Notes: generated by a model from the letters alone, not told the origin. Positions 16,992 to 26,849 are shown, counted from the first letter of the stretch. The stretch: 51,958 nucleotides of DNA from Pedosphaera sp. (GCA_025359965.1 JANYDC010000038.1:1-51958); one strand, 5' to 3'. Numbers and translations are program-made.

Positions 16992-18167
16992 ATGAACTAC
17001 AAGATTTCACGAAGAGCGGCATCCCTGTCTCCATCCATGACCTTGGTGATTGATTCCAAGGCCAAAGCGATGAAGGCAGAGGGTTTGGACGTGGTTGGAT
17101 TTGGGGCCGGCGAGCCTGATTTTGACACCCCGCAGCACATTAAGGATGCGGCGATCAAAGCGTTGAACGATGGGTTCACCAAATACACCCCGAGCAGCGG
17201 CATACCCGAGCTGAGGTCGGCCATCGCCGACAAGTTTCAGCGCGAAAACGGCCTCACCTACAAGCCGAGCCAGGTGATCGTATCGTGCGGCGGGAAGCAC
17301 TCCTGTTACAACGTGATCATGGCTACCTGTGAAGAGGGCGATGAGGTCATCATCCCCGCCCCATATTGGTTGAGCTATCCTGAGATGGTGAAACTGGCCG
17401 GGGCCACGCCGGTAATCATTACCACGACTGATGCCACTGAATTCAAGGTGACTCCGTCGCAGTTACGTGCGGCCATCACTCCTAACACGCGTCTTTTCGT
17501 TTTGACCACCCCCAGCAATCCGACTGGCAGCGTTTACACTCCGGACGAGATCAAGGCTCTAGGCGATATCTGTGTCGAAAAGGGCGTATTGATCATGAGC
17601 GACGAAATTTACGAACACTTGCTCTATGATGGGGCGACGCATCGTTCCGTGGCCAGCTTCAGTCAGGCTCACTATGACCACACCATCATTGTTCATGGTT
17701 TCGCCAAAGCCTGGAGCATGACGGGTTGGCGGTTGGGTTTCCTTGCGGCGCCGGAGCCGATTGCCAAAGCCATCGACGCCATTCAAAGCCACAGCACCAG
17801 CAACCCCACCTCATTTGCCCAAAAGGGCGGCGTGGCGGCGTTGACAGGATCGCAGGCGCATCTACCTCTTTGGTTGGCCGAATATGCCAAACGCCGTACG
17901 GTTGCCTGGCAACGTTTGAACGCCATGCCGGGGGTTTCCTGCGTGAATTCCAAGGGCGCATTTTATCTGTTCCCCAACATTTCCAAACTGGGCCTGAAGT
18001 CGGCTGATTTCTGCGCACGACTGCTCGAAACCGAAAAGGTAGCCGCTGTTCCAGGCATCGCCTTTGGGGCGGAAGGTTATCTCCGCATCAGCTATGCAAC
18101 AGGCCTGGCCAATATTGAAAAGGGGCTGGACCGGATGGACCGCTTTGTGCGAAGCCTGAACGGATAG
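16992..18167 (+). CDS. PLP-dependent aspartate/aromatic aminotransferase (class I, subgroup I-gamma)
   Basis: The product has 391 residues, the normal length. Motifs: GAGEPDFDTP near residue 38, TPSNPTGSVY (PLP phosphate/Asn), SDEIYEHLLYDG (Asp pairing with the pyridine nitrogen), the Schiff-base Lys239 in HGFAKAWSMTGWRLG, and a terminal LRISYATG with the substrate-carboxylate Arg. It probably transfers amino groups between aspartate and 2-oxoglutarate in the cytoplasm; related enzymes also accept aromatic or prephenate substrates. SKA is usual at the active lysine and FAKA here is a mild variation. Confidence 0.9.
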   Translation: MNYKISRRAASLSPSMTLVIDSKAKAMKAEGLDVVGFGAGEPDFDTPQHIKDAAIKALNDGFTKYTPSSGIPELRSAIADKFQRENGLTYKPSQVIVSCGGKHSCYNVIMATCEEGDEVIIPAPYWLSYPEMVKLAGATPVIITTTDATEFKVTPSQLRAAITPNTRLFVLTTPSNPTGSVYTPDEIKALGDICVEKGVLIMSDEIYEHLLYDGATHRSVASFSQAHYDHTIIVHGFAKAWSMTGWRLGFLAAPEPIAKAIDAIQSHSTSNPTSFAQKGGVAALTGSQAHLPLWLAEYAKRRTVAWQRLNAMPGVSCVNSKGAFYLFPNISKLGLKSADFCARLLETEKVAAVPGIAFGAEGYLRISYATGLANIEKGLDRMDRFVRSLNG

Positions 18168-18206
18168 TGGGTATTGAAGACTGGTGAGTGATTGGCCTGG
18201 GTGAAC

Positions 18207-19616
18207 TTAGGCCAACACTTCATTGATGACGTGGCCATGGACGTCGGTGAGGCGGCGGTCGATGCCGTTTTGACGCACGGTGAGTTTTTCGTGGTCGATG
18301 CCGAGGAGGTGGAGGACGGTGGCGTGGAGGTCGTAGCAGTAAGTCTTGTTTTCCACGGCCTGATAGCCCCAGTCATCGCTCTGGCCGTGCGCAATGCCGG
18401 CCTTGATGCCGGCGCCCCACAGCCATGTTACAAAACTCCCCCCGTTGTGATCGCGCCCCTGCCCTGCTTGGGCAAATGGGGTGCGGCCAAATTCAGTGGT
18501 CCAGATGACAAGTGTGTCCTTATCGAGTCCGCGCGATTTTAGATCCCGGAGTAGTGCTGCGATGGGCTGATCCACACTGACGGCCATGGGCGGGAGTTCA
18601 GTTAGAATATTGGCGTGGTTGTCCCAATTGCCTGTCGCTCCCTGCGGCCCGCTCCAGACCTGCACAAAACGCACGCCCCTTTCGACCAGCCGCGTGGCTA
18701 GTAGGCATCTGCGTCCAAAATCTTCCGTCACCTTATTACCCAGTCCGTAGTTGTTGCGGACTGACTCGGGTTCCCGCATGACATCAAAAGCTTCGGGTGC
18801 GGACAGTTGCATTTTGGCGGCCAGCTCATAACTGGCTATACGCGCTTCCAGCCGTGAATCACCGGGGTGTTGGGCGGCGTGGGCCCGGTTCATTTTATCA
18901 AGCATGGCCAGACTGGCCGCATCGTTTTCACGTTTGGCGAAAGCAAACTTGTCGCTGGCAAAAAGATCAGGAACAGGTCGGGGGCTGGCCGCATTAATCA
19001 CAGTGCCCTGATGCACGACCGGCAGGAACCCAGACGAGAAACATCCGCGCTGGTTGTAGGGCAGGCCTTTGGTGTCGGGCAGAACAACGAAGGTCGGAAG
19101 GTTGTCAGTCAGGTTGCCGAGCGCGTACGAGATCCATGCGCCCATGCACGGAAAACCAGGCAGGAGAAAACCGCTGTTCATCATGTAGGTGCCAGGACCG
19201 TGGACATTGGTCTTGGTGGTCATGGCCATGAGGAAGGCCATTTCATCGACGAGCTTGGCCTGTTCGGGAAACACATTGCTGACCCATCGCCCGCTTTGGC
19301 CATGCCGGGCAAATTCAAAGGGGCTCTTCATCATTGCCCCAACCGCAGCCGTAAAACCTTCGGGCTTCTCCTTGGGCCCGAGCATTTGTCCGTGGAGTTT
19401 TTCAAGGACAGGTTTGTAATCATAAGTGTCCATGGGGCTCGCGCCGCCGGTCATGAACAGTTGAATGATGCGTTTGACCTTGGCTGGAAGGTGAGGCGTC
19501 ACCACCGCCGAGGCATCGCGCGACATGAGTTGCACCAAGGCCATGCCGCCAAACCCGCCGCCTAAGGTCCCTAAAAAGTGACGACGAGAGATGGAAGGTG
19601 ATGTGCTGGTGTTCAT
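18207..19616 (-). CDS. DUF1501 (sulfatase-fold) Tat-exported protein
   Basis: The product has 469 residues with a twin-arginine signal SRRHFLGTLGGGFGG. The family signature is visible: IQLFMTGGASPMDTYDYKP, FSSGFLPVVHQGT, WSGPQGATGNWDNH, VIWTTEFGRTPFAQ, GRDHNGG and the closing HATVLHLLGIDHEKLTVR. These proteins share the alkaline-phosphatase/sulfatase fold but have no established substrate. It is the last gene of a three-gene operon (gap of 7 bp from the propeller gene), downstream of a PSCyt1/DUF1549/DUF1553 gene, the usual partner in PVC bacteria. Confidence 0.9.
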   Translation of the reverse strand: MNTSTSPSISRRHFLGTLGGGFGGMALVQLMSRDASAVVTPHLPAKVKRIIQLFMTGGASPMDTYDYKPVLEKLHGQMLGPKEKPEGFTAAVGAMMKSPFEFARHGQSGRWVSNVFPEQAKLVDEMAFLMAMTTKTNVHGPGTYMMNSGFLLPGFPCMGAWISYALGNLTDNLPTFVVLPDTKGLPYNQRGCFSSGFLPVVHQGTVINAASPRPVPDLFASDKFAFAKRENDAASLAMLDKMNRAHAAQHPGDSRLEARIASYELAAKMQLSAPEAFDVMREPESVRNNYGLGNKVTEDFGRRCLLATRLVERGVRFVQVWSGPQGATGNWDNHANILTELPPMAVSVDQPIAALLRDLKSRGLDKDTLVIWTTEFGRTPFAQAGQGRDHNGGSFVTWLWGAGIKAGIAHGQSDDWGYQAVENKTYCYDLHATVLHLLGIDHEKLTVRQNGIDRRLTDVHGHVINEVLA

Positions 19617-19623
19617 GGGGTGG

Positions 19624-20541
19624 TCAGCGGAGCAGCCCTCCCTGGGTGGGGTCGATCAATGTGTCGAGCACTTGAATCTGATTAACGGTTTTGAACTGCG
19701 CATGGTCGGTAAATTCCCAGACCACTTTTTTATCGCGAGTCACCTCAAAGGCTTGCGGTTGTTTACCCAAAAATCCGCCGCCGAGATAATTGCCGATGAT
19801 CGTGTTTCCATTGGGCAGTCGCTGGCAGGCGGCGGGGAGGCGCAACGGATTGCCAGGCAGTTCGTTTTCCCCTATCTGCCAAACGACCTTTAGCTGTTGA
19901 TCAAGTTCGATCACGCGCTTGGCCATTCCAAGTGTGATCAGCAGATTCCCGTTGGGCAATTTGATGGCTTCATGGGGAAAGCCCTGCACCGGAATTTCTT
20001 TGAGCATGCCGCCTTCCGGAGAGATCTCGACGACTTTTTGTTCGTCCATAAGGCAGACCCAGTAATGGCCGTCGGCGGTTTTGCGTGTGCCGCGAAACTG
20101 GTGTGAGAGATTTTTCGCAGCGGATGCAATTCTAATTTCCTTGGCGATCTTACCGTCACGATCCACCTCTACGATGCGCCCCAATGAACACTCCGCCACC
20201 AACACACGGCCATCCGGCAAGGGCTGGCATGAGTGGCACTGCGCGGTTGGCGGCGCATCGTATCTCCAAACAATCTCCTTGTTGCGGGAGACTTCCTTGG
20301 CACCCCCTTGCTCGCAGAAAAGGACGTTCCCATTGCTCAAAAGCCAGCAATCCTGAGGGGATGTGGCGGGGAATTCCCATTCCACGGTTCCGTCGGTGGT
20401 GATGATAGCCACTTTGTTGCCGACATAATCGGCACAGAGAAACCGATGCTTTACCAGGGAGACCTCGACACCACTCAGCTGGGTGGTCATGAGAATCCAA
20501 AGAAAAAAGAGCGAGCTAAGAAGGCGGTACGGCTTGTTCAT
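19624..20541 (-). CDS. Exported beta-propeller protein (NHL / arylsulfotransferase-like repeats)
   Basis: The product has 305 residues with an N-terminal signal (MNKPYRLLSSLFFLWILMTTQLSG). The rest is a series of propeller blades with recurring LPNGN/LPDGR turns: WLLSNGNVLFCE, PLPDGRVLVAE, KLPNGNLLITLG and RLPNGNTIIGNY, with a VVWEF phrase per blade. The start overlaps the stop of the upstream PSCyt1 gene as ATGA, so the two are translationally coupled. A structural or ligand-binding periplasmic role with the neighbours is likely; no catalytic residues can be named. Confidence 0.75.
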   Translation of the reverse strand: MNKPYRLLSSLFFLWILMTTQLSGVEVSLVKHRFLCADYVGNKVAIITTDGTVEWEFPATSPQDCWLLSNGNVLFCEQGGAKEVSRNKEIVWRYDAPPTAQCHSCQPLPDGRVLVAECSLGRIVEVDRDGKIAKEIRIASAAKNLSHQFRGTRKTADGHYWVCLMDEQKVVEISPEGGMLKEIPVQGFPHEAIKLPNGNLLITLGMAKRVIELDQQLKVVWQIGENELPGNPLRLPAACQRLPNGNTIIGNYLGGGFLGKQPQAFEVTRDKKVVWEFTDHAQFKTVNQIQVLDTLIDPTQGGLLR

Positions 20542-23500
20542 TCCACAAAAAGAAATTCGTTACTGTTAAGTAGGAGTCGGCAGAGTGAAGACAGGCTCTC
20601 GCTTCGGGCAAAGGCGTTAAATTGGCGATGTTCGCTGGCTGTGGGTTGACGCAGCCAAAGGAGTTGAACGGCACGATTGACTTGGGAATCGAGGGTTTTG
20701 GCTTCTCTCTCCGCACGCTTGGCCAGCACTTCGCTGCTGTGAAGGACAAAGTCATTATTGTAAAGCGTGAGTGCTTGCAGCGAGGACGCAGAGAAACCGC
20801 GCACAGGCGAAAGCAGCCCGAGATCCGGGAAATCAAGCGCCTCCATAAACGGATCGGCCATGCCGCGCCAGACATAACGATAAATACTGCGGCGGCCCGC
20901 ACCGGGCTGAGACCAGTCAAAGGCCTTATAATCAAGCGCCGGGGTGAGTTGAGGCCCAGGCCCCTGGGTGAAATGCTTGAGGGCCGGACCGCCCATCTTG
21001 AGATCAAGCGCGCCGGAGGCTGAAAGAATGAAATCGCGGAAAGCATCCGCGTCGAGGCGATGGCGGTTCTGCCGCCAGAGCAAGCGATTGTCACCATCGC
21101 GTTGCGCATTCCCCTCGCGGTACTCCGAAGATTGTCGATAAGTGGCGCTGGTCACGATCAGCCGGTGCAACTCTTTTAGCGAACCCTTGGCGTCATCACG
21201 GAACCAAACAGCGAGCCAGTCGATCAATTCAGGATGCGAAGGGGTGCCGCCCATTTGACCAAAGTCGCTTGGGGTATCGCATAGACCGCGGCCAAAGTGA
21301 TAGTGCCAGACACGATTCACAATACTGCGCCAAGTGAGCACGTTATCCCGATGGGCCAGCCAGTCGGCAAGAGCGGCACGGCGTGAACCTTCGTTCTTGG
21401 GGTTCTTCAGATCGAAACGAGCAGACAGATGAGTGAGAGCGGAGAGCGCGCCCGGTTCCACGACGGCGCGCGGTTTGTCAAAATCGCCCCGGTGCAAAAG
21501 ATTCACCACTTTGGGTTCGGGAATCGAGCTGGCGAGTCCTGAGGCAGTGGCGTCAGGGATAACGACAGCGGACGAAGCCGCGTAAACAATGGATTGAACC
21601 GGCAGTTTGGCCAGTGCTTCATTCGCAGCGACCCGTAGGGCATACGCGGCCAGGACCACACGATTTGCCTCAGTGCGTTCGGCAGGCGGAACGGCAAGAA
21701 CAGCCTCCACTTCCAATGGGACCACGCTGGTGAGATTGGTGTTGGCTGATGTCACATGCAGGGCAAACGCGCCGATGATGTGGCCTCCGCCGTGAGCTTG
21801 CTTAAGTGCAACGGCAAGACGTGCGCCGGGCTTAATCGCCAGCGGATTGGCGAGCTCAAACACCGCGCGATGCGATTTCCCCACCGAGGGGTGGATGCCC
21901 CACGCGGTTTTGAGATCGCCATCGATCGCACGTTGGACCCCCCAGCCCTCCTGATTAAAATCAGCAGTGGCGCGCTGAAATTTCACACTTTGTGAGTTGG
22001 TGCTCTCGCCCTTAAAAACGCGCAGTTCAATTTCGGACAGATGCAAATTCCCATTTTCATTTCGGCCGGGACCGCGCATGGGCAGGGAATCGTGGTCGAG
22101 AAGATCAAGTCGCAGTGCGGTTAGATTAGTCAACTCGGTGGTGCCGGTAATGGTGTAGGTGTCTTTGTCAGGACGCGTTCCGCCTGAAAGAATCCCTCCG
22201 TTGGTCATGCGAGTGAGTGTTGCTCCTTCGGCAGAGAGAAAAAATTTGACCTCCAGCGGCCGCCAAACCACTCCTTCAACCTGCTTGGAAAGCCACGCTT
22301 CCACGAGTGGCATGTTATTGGACGAAAGAAGAACGGCGGTGTCCTTTCTGTCCACTGCGGCAAGCAATGATTGCCAACGGAGCCGCTCGCTTTTGACGGC
22401 TGGGTCCTCATCGTAGTATATATCGCCCTTGAGCACTCCGGAGAACACCGCCTGCAGGGCGTAATAATCCTCCTGTGGAATGGGGTCGAACTTGTGGGCA
22501 TGACAGCGCGCGCAGTTCGCGGTGGTGCTGACAAAAGCGGACATGGTCTGCGTCACCATGTCATCACGGTCCAGGTAAACAAAGGTGACCGGCCCGGTGA
22601 TGTAAGTGCTAAGATCAAATGTGCCCGCACCCAAATAACCCAATGCCGGGATGAGCTTGGGTTGATCCGGATAGAAGACGTCCGCAGCAAGCTGTTCTCT
22701 AATAAAACGCGGCCAGGGAGTGTCCTGGTTAAATGCTTGGATGACGTAATCGCGGAATCGCCAGGCGTTATCGCGACCAATGTCGTGCTCATATCCGTGT
22801 GAATCAGCGAAATGAATGGTGTCGAGCCAATGACGGGCCCAGCATTCGCCGTAACGGGGCGAATCCAAAAGTCGGCTAACAAGCTTATCGTAGGCATGAC
22901 GATCCGTGTCCTTGACGAACGCGGCGGTTTCCTCTGGCGTGGGAGGCAATCCAGTGAGGTCGTAAGAGACGCGCCGGATGAGCGAGCGGCGATCCGCCTC
23001 AGGGGAGGGACGAAGCTGCTTCTCGGCAAGTTTGGCGAGGATAAAACCATCAATGGGGTTACCTTTTTTCAGGGGCGGAGCGGGACGCGCCAAAGAGCCC
23101 AGAGACCAATGAGGTTTGGAGTTTGCTGGCGATCCGGAAAAAGCGTCAGGCCAGGACGGACCGGCATTGATCCAATCTCGAAGCATTTGAACTTCGACGG
23201 CAGTCAGTCTGGGCGCGTCGCTCTTTTGGGGAGGCATCACCACCTCCTCATCCCCACCGCTAACGTAGCGGATTATGGGGCTGGCCTGGGCGTTGTGGGG
23301 AATTATGGGTGTTTTGCCAATATCTCCGCCCTTAAGCGCAATATCCCGTACATCGAGGCGGTAGTTGCTTTTCTGTTTGTCCGGACCGTGACAGCCGAAG
23401 CAACTGCGCTCCAAGACCGGACGGACATCACGCGCGAAGTCCGGTGCGGCCATCGAGGTGTTGTAAATCGAAAGGAATGCAGCGAATAGAAACCCTAGTC

Positions 23501-23579
23501 CGTGCCTTGCGGCCCGGTGCGCTAAGCAGAGCCAGATCGATGATCCAGGCGCGCTGCGTGGCTTAAGTGGTATTTCCAT
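20538..23579 (-). CDS. Planctomycete-type cytochrome C / DUF1549 / DUF1553 protein
   Basis: The product has 1013 residues from the ATG at 23579; the frame extends to a TTG at 23624 but the ATG places the signal (GLGFLFAAFLSIYNTSMAA) sensibly. Domains in order: PSCyt1 with CFGCH at Cys60-Cys63-His64 and PPQKSDAPRL; DUF1549 (RVSYDLTGLPPTPEE; second CxxCH, CARCH near residue 355, followed by HKFDPIPQEDYYAL); an insert with LRLDLLDHDSLPMRGPGR resembling a carbohydrate-binding jelly roll; and DUF1553 (WRSIVNRVWHYHFGRGL, RRSIYRYVWRG, NNDFVL). It is exported and probably binds two hemes. Members occur near sulfatases and glycoside hydrolases, so a polysaccharide-related oxidative role is suspected but not proven. 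It is the first gene of an operon with the propeller and DUF1501 genes. Confidence 0.9.
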   Translation of the reverse strand: MEIPLKPRSAPGSSIWLCLAHRAARHGLGFLFAAFLSIYNTSMAAPDFARDVRPVLERSCFGCHGPDKQKSNYRLDVRDIALKGGDIGKTPIIPHNAQASPIIRYVSGGDEEVVMPPQKSDAPRLTAVEVQMLRDWINAGPSWPDAFSGSPANSKPHWSLGSLARPAPPLKKGNPIDGFILAKLAEKQLRPSPEADRRSLIRRVSYDLTGLPPTPEETAAFVKDTDRHAYDKLVSRLLDSPRYGECWARHWLDTIHFADSHGYEHDIGRDNAWRFRDYVIQAFNQDTPWPRFIREQLAADVFYPDQPKLIPALGYLGAGTFDLSTYITGPVTFVYLDRDDMVTQTMSAFVSTTANCARCHAHKFDPIPQEDYYALQAVFSGVLKGDIYYDEDPAVKSERLRWQSLLAAVDRKDTAVLLSSNNMPLVEAWLSKQVEGVVWRPLEVKFFLSAEGATLTRMTNGGILSGGTRPDKDTYTITGTTELTNLTALRLDLLDHDSLPMRGPGRNENGNLHLSEIELRVFKGESTNSQSVKFQRATADFNQEGWGVQRAIDGDLKTAWGIHPSVGKSHRAVFELANPLAIKPGARLAVALKQAHGGGHIIGAFALHVTSANTNLTSVVPLEVEAVLAVPPAERTEANRVVLAAYALRVAANEALAKLPVQSIVYAASSAVVIPDATASGLASSIPEPKVVNLLHRGDFDKPRAVVEPGALSALTHLSARFDLKNPKNEGSRRAALADWLAHRDNVLTWRSIVNRVWHYHFGRGLCDTPSDFGQMGGTPSHPELIDWLAVWFRDDAKGSLKELHRLIVTSATYRQSSEYREGNAQRDGDNRLLWRQNRHRLDADAFRDFILSASGALDLKMGGPALKHFTQGPGPQLTPALDYKAFDWSQPGAGRRSIYRYVWRGMADPFMEALDFPDLGLLSPVRGFSASSLQALTLYNNDFVLHSSEVLAKRAEREAKTLDSQVNRAVQLLWLRQPTASEHRQFNAFARSESLSSLCRLLLNSNEFLFVE

Positions 23580-23708
23580 GGGGCTGGAACATTCTGTACT
23601 GGATAAACATGCTGGCAACTTCAATTCGACGGCATTGGGCCATCGATGATCGTTTGTTGGCGCTCAATATTTCGACTAGGATTGAGTGTGAAGATATTCA
23701 CCGGAACA

Positions 23709-24583
23709 ATGCCAAAAGCTCCTGATGAGTCGCAACGTCTGGCCGCGCGAATTCCGCCTGCGCAAAAGCCTGTGATGCACCAAAGGTGGACTGACCTGCT
23801 GTTCTTGCACTGGGAGTACCCGCTCGAGGCGCTTCAGTCGACGCTGCCGGCTGGATTGTTTGTGGATACATTTAGGGGCAAGGCGTATTTGGGAATCGTT
23901 CCGTTCTTCATGCGAAATATCCGTCCCCGCTTTCTGCCCGCCCTGCCCGGCATTTCCAACTTCATGGAGATGAATCTGCGGACCTACGTTCATGACCGCT
24001 CCGGAGTGCCGGGAGTATGGTTTTACTCGTTGGAGGCGAATCAGCGGCTAGCAGTGGAGGTGGCCCGCCGTTTTTTTATCTTCCTTACGAACGCGCCAGG
24101 ATGAAATCGAGTCGGACCGCCACGGGTGCCATCCGCTACGATTCCCTGCGTTTGGATGAGCCAGCTGATAGCGCAGGGTGCTCTTTTGAATATGTTCCCA
24201 CTGTTGAGCTGCCTGAATCCGCCCCTGAATCATTGGAATTCTTTTTGATCGAGAGGTACCGGCTGTATGCATCCTCGGGCGGCCGACTCTGGCGCGGTGC
24301 GGTGTTTCACAATCCGTATCCGCTGGCTCGCGCAGAGGTTCCAGTTTGGAACGACCACTTGCTGGCACTGAACGGTTTTGCGTCCACCGGACGTCGTCCG
24401 GATCATGTCGGCACGTCCCCAGGCGTGGACGTGTCCGTCTTCTCTTTGGAGAGTTGTTTGACTTCGGCGAAAGGGCAGGACAACGTCCGGCATGACCACT
24501 CAATTCGCCTGGTTCGTGGTATTGCTCGCAATTTTTTTCAAGCCTCACAACGCGGTGTCCGCGCCCCTGGCCCTTCACCCTGA
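23709..24583 (+). pseudogene. DUF2071 (YqjF-like) gene broken by a frameshift in a T-run
   Basis: Two overlapping frames together make one DUF2071 protein. The first (from ATG 23709, or 23646) reads MHQRWTDLLFLHWEYP and VWFYSLEANQRLAVEVARRFF, then goes out of family and stops at 24104. The second continues with FFYLPYERARMK and LYASSGGRLWRG to SPGVDVSVFSL. The shift lies in seven Ts at 24071-24077; eight Ts would restore ARRFFYLPY. It could be a true mutation, a sequencing error in the homopolymer, or rarely a slippage site. The second frame runs 92 bp into the next gene. The family's biochemical role is unknown; some members resemble acetoacetate decarboxylase. Confidence 0.8.
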
Positions 24584-25892
24584 CAATCCGCACTATTTTA
24601 TCTTTCAAGGAAAGCCCTTAATCCTGATCACCTCAGGGGAACATTATGGGGCAGTGTTGAATCTGGATTTCAATTACGAGGTGTATCTGGATACACTCAA
24701 GGCCGACGGCCTCAACATAACGCGACTATTCCCCGGGGCTTACGTCGAACCACTTGGCGCATTCAACATCGACCACAACACCTTGGCCCCAAAACCTGAA
24801 AGGTTCATTTGTCCTTGGGCGCGCAGTGACACTCCGGAGTACGCAAACGGCGGAAATAAATTTGATCTTTCGAAGTGGGACGAATCCTTCTTTACGCGGC
24901 TCAAAGATTTTATGGCGGCGGCCAGGTCACGAGGAATTATCGTGGAACTTAACTTCTTCACCCCGTTTTACGAAGAGAACATCTGGGCGCTAAGTCCCAT
25001 GAATGCCGGGAATAATGTGAATGGAATTGGCGCATTGGCCCGCACCAATGTTTATACCCTGGATCGGAACGGCGGGCTGCTTGAGGTGCAGGATTCGATG
25101 GTGAGAAAAATCGTCGCGGAGCTGAAGGATTTCGACAACCTGTACTACGAGATTTGCAACGAACCGTACTTCGGGGGAGTTACTTTGGATTGGCAGCAGC
25201 ACATTTCCCAAACGATTGCGAAGACTGAGAAAGACTTTAGCCACAAGCATCTCATCTCGCAGAACATCGCCAACGACAAAGCCAAGGCGGAAAACCCGAA
25301 TCCCCTTATCTCAATTTTTAATTTCCACTATGCCTCGCCTCCCGAGACTGTTGGGATGAACTACGGTTTGAACAAGGTGATTGGTGAGAATGAGACCGGA
25401 TTTAAGGGAACCAACGATACCCATTACCGCATGGAGGGATGGCAGTTTATTTTGGCCGGGGGCGCCCTATTCAACAACCTCGATTATTCCTTTGTCGCCG
25501 GACATGAACGAGGGGATTTCGTTTATCCAAGCAAGCAGCCGGGCGGAGGCAACCCAGTATATCGCTCGCAGATGAGGTTCCTGCGGGATTTCATCAACCG
25601 TTTCGACTTCGTCCGAATGAAACCCGACATTTCGATGATCAAGGGCGGACTTCCTGCGGAAGCCAAGCCCTATGCACTCGTCGAACAAGGCAAACAATAC
25701 GCCATTTATCTTTTTGGCGGAAAGCAGGTGACTCTGATTCTCGAACTGCCGAAGGGTGATTACGAGATGGAATGGTTGGACCCTGTCACCGGGCACATCG
25801 AGAAAGCGGCAAAGCTGGAACATGCTGGTGGACCTGCCAGTTTGACTTCCCCGAATTACTCGGAGGACATTGCTCTGAGAATCGTGAAGTGA
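24492..25892 (+). CDS. Exported GH-A clan glycoside hydrolase-like protein (cellulase-like)
   Basis: The product has 466 residues with a signal peptide (FAWFVVLLAIFFKPHNAVSA). It has TIM-barrel features of clan A hydrolases: NITRLFPG, the acid/base motif YYEICNEPYF with Glu224, and a likely nucleophile Glu299 in VIGENETGF. HPDNPHYFIFQGKPLILITSGEHYG at the mature N-terminus is typical of GH5-like/DUF4038 relatives. The C-terminal ~90 residues (LILELPKGDYEMEWLDPVTG) look like a small beta-sandwich, as in DUF5060-type accessory domains. It probably cleaves a beta-glycan outside the cytoplasm. The start overlaps the end of the broken DUF2071 frame. Confidence 0.75.
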   Translation: MTTQFAWFVVLLAIFFKPHNAVSAPLALHPDNPHYFIFQGKPLILITSGEHYGAVLNLDFNYEVYLDTLKADGLNITRLFPGAYVEPLGAFNIDHNTLAPKPERFICPWARSDTPEYANGGNKFDLSKWDESFFTRLKDFMAAARSRGIIVELNFFTPFYEENIWALSPMNAGNNVNGIGALARTNVYTLDRNGGLLEVQDSMVRKIVAELKDFDNLYYEICNEPYFGGVTLDWQQHISQTIAKTEKDFSHKHLISQNIANDKAKAENPNPLISIFNFHYASPPETVGMNYGLNKVIGENETGFKGTNDTHYRMEGWQFILAGGALFNNLDYSFVAGHERGDFVYPSKQPGGGNPVYRSQMRFLRDFINRFDFVRMKPDISMIKGGLPAEAKPYALVEQGKQYAIYLFGGKQVTLILELPKGDYEMEWLDPVTGHIEKAAKLEHAGGPASLTSPNYSEDIALRIVK

Positions 25893-25910
25893 GCGGATTC
25901 CGAATTCTCA

Positions 25911-26813
25911 TCAGACCAGCACCCTGCGCACAAACTCCAAACTTCGCTTGTGATTCTCGACTGCGGAACGGGTGATCTTGGTCCCGTTTTCCAAGGCCAG
26001 TTCGACGGTGTAATATGGAGGGTATCCACGTTCGCGCGCGGTTCGGGCGATTGCCGTATAATCGACATCGCCGGTGTCGAGGTCTTCCCACCAGATTCCC
26101 TCACGACTTTGGCGGAGATGCCAAGAGACAATGCGGGAGCCGTAGTCCTTCAAGGCTGCATCCGGCTTGACCCCACCGCGAAAGACCCAGTGAACATCGT
26201 AGCAAAAACCCACTGAGGCTGAAGATGTTCGCTTAAAGTTGGAGTGATATTCACGTCCGCCATTAACCATCTCAGGTGTATGGTTGTGGACGCCGAATTT
26301 CATGCCGATCTTGCTCAATTCGCTCCCAAGCAAATCCAAACTTTTTGCCTGAGTTTCCAGTTCCGCATCCGTCTTCTCGCGCCCGATTGGATCTGGGTTT
26401 AGATTGAGTATGGTAAAGCCACTTTGGGCGGCCACCTTCGCAGCCGTAACGATGGATTCAACGTTTTTGACGGATGCTGCCTCATGTAGATGACCTCCGC
26501 TGTAAAGGCTAACAGGCTTAAGACCCCGCGCTTTCATCTGCTCTGCCATCTCATGATTGGCACCGGGCATTCCCACATCCAATGAGCCCTCGGCATAGTC
26601 ATAACCGGAATCGCGCAGCGCGGAATATATCTCCCCAAGATGTGCTCCAAAATCCTGCTTGTCCCGTTGGTAATACTGCCCCCATCCGTAAAGTTGTGAG
26701 CCTATCAAGGGTTTGATAACTACGGCGCGGGCGGTTAGCACGGAGGCGGCCCCAACTGCTGCGAAAGCGGCCGAGGCCACAAATTTACGCCGCGAAATCG
26801 TCTTGGAAGTCAT
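25911..26813 (-). CDS. Tat-exported sugar phosphate isomerase/epimerase-like TIM barrel
   Basis: The product has 300 residues. The N-terminus is a twin-arginine signal (SRRKFVASAAFAAVGAASVL). The AP-endonuclease-2/xylose-isomerase-like barrel shows metal-site motifs FGVHNHTPE, CYDVHWVFRGG, WHLRQS and YTVELALENG. Exported members of this family are numerous in PVC bacteria beside Gfo/Idh/MocA oxidoreductases and may process 3-keto sugars (family knowledge, not shown here). It is convergent with the GH-like gene 18 bp away and divergent from the PQQ-propeller gene. Confidence 0.85.
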   Translation of the reverse strand: MTSKTISRRKFVASAAFAAVGAASVLTARAVVIKPLIGSQLYGWGQYYQRDKQDFGAHLGEIYSALRDSGYDYAEGSLDVGMPGANHEMAEQMKARGLKPVSLYSGGHLHEAASVKNVESIVTAAKVAAQSGFTILNLNPDPIGREKTDAELETQAKSLDLLGSELSKIGMKFGVHNHTPEMVNGGREYHSNFKRTSSASVGFCYDVHWVFRGGVKPDAALKDYGSRIVSWHLRQSREGIWWEDLDTGDVDYTAIARTARERGYPPYYTVELALENGTKITRSAVENHKRSLEFVRRVLV

Positions 26814-26820
26814 GTCTCAC

Positions 26821-26849
26821 ATAAAGTACCGAACAAGGCCTCCTGTCAA
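26821..26849 (-). promoter_or_regulatory. Possible promoter of the sugar isomerase gene
   Basis: On the minus strand a perfect TTGACA (26849-26844) is followed after about 15-17 bp by a poor -10 (TACTTT/CTTTAT). The predicted transcription start would nearly coincide with the ATG at 26813, giving a leaderless or very short-leader mRNA. The -35 is good and the -10 weak. Confidence 0.3.
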
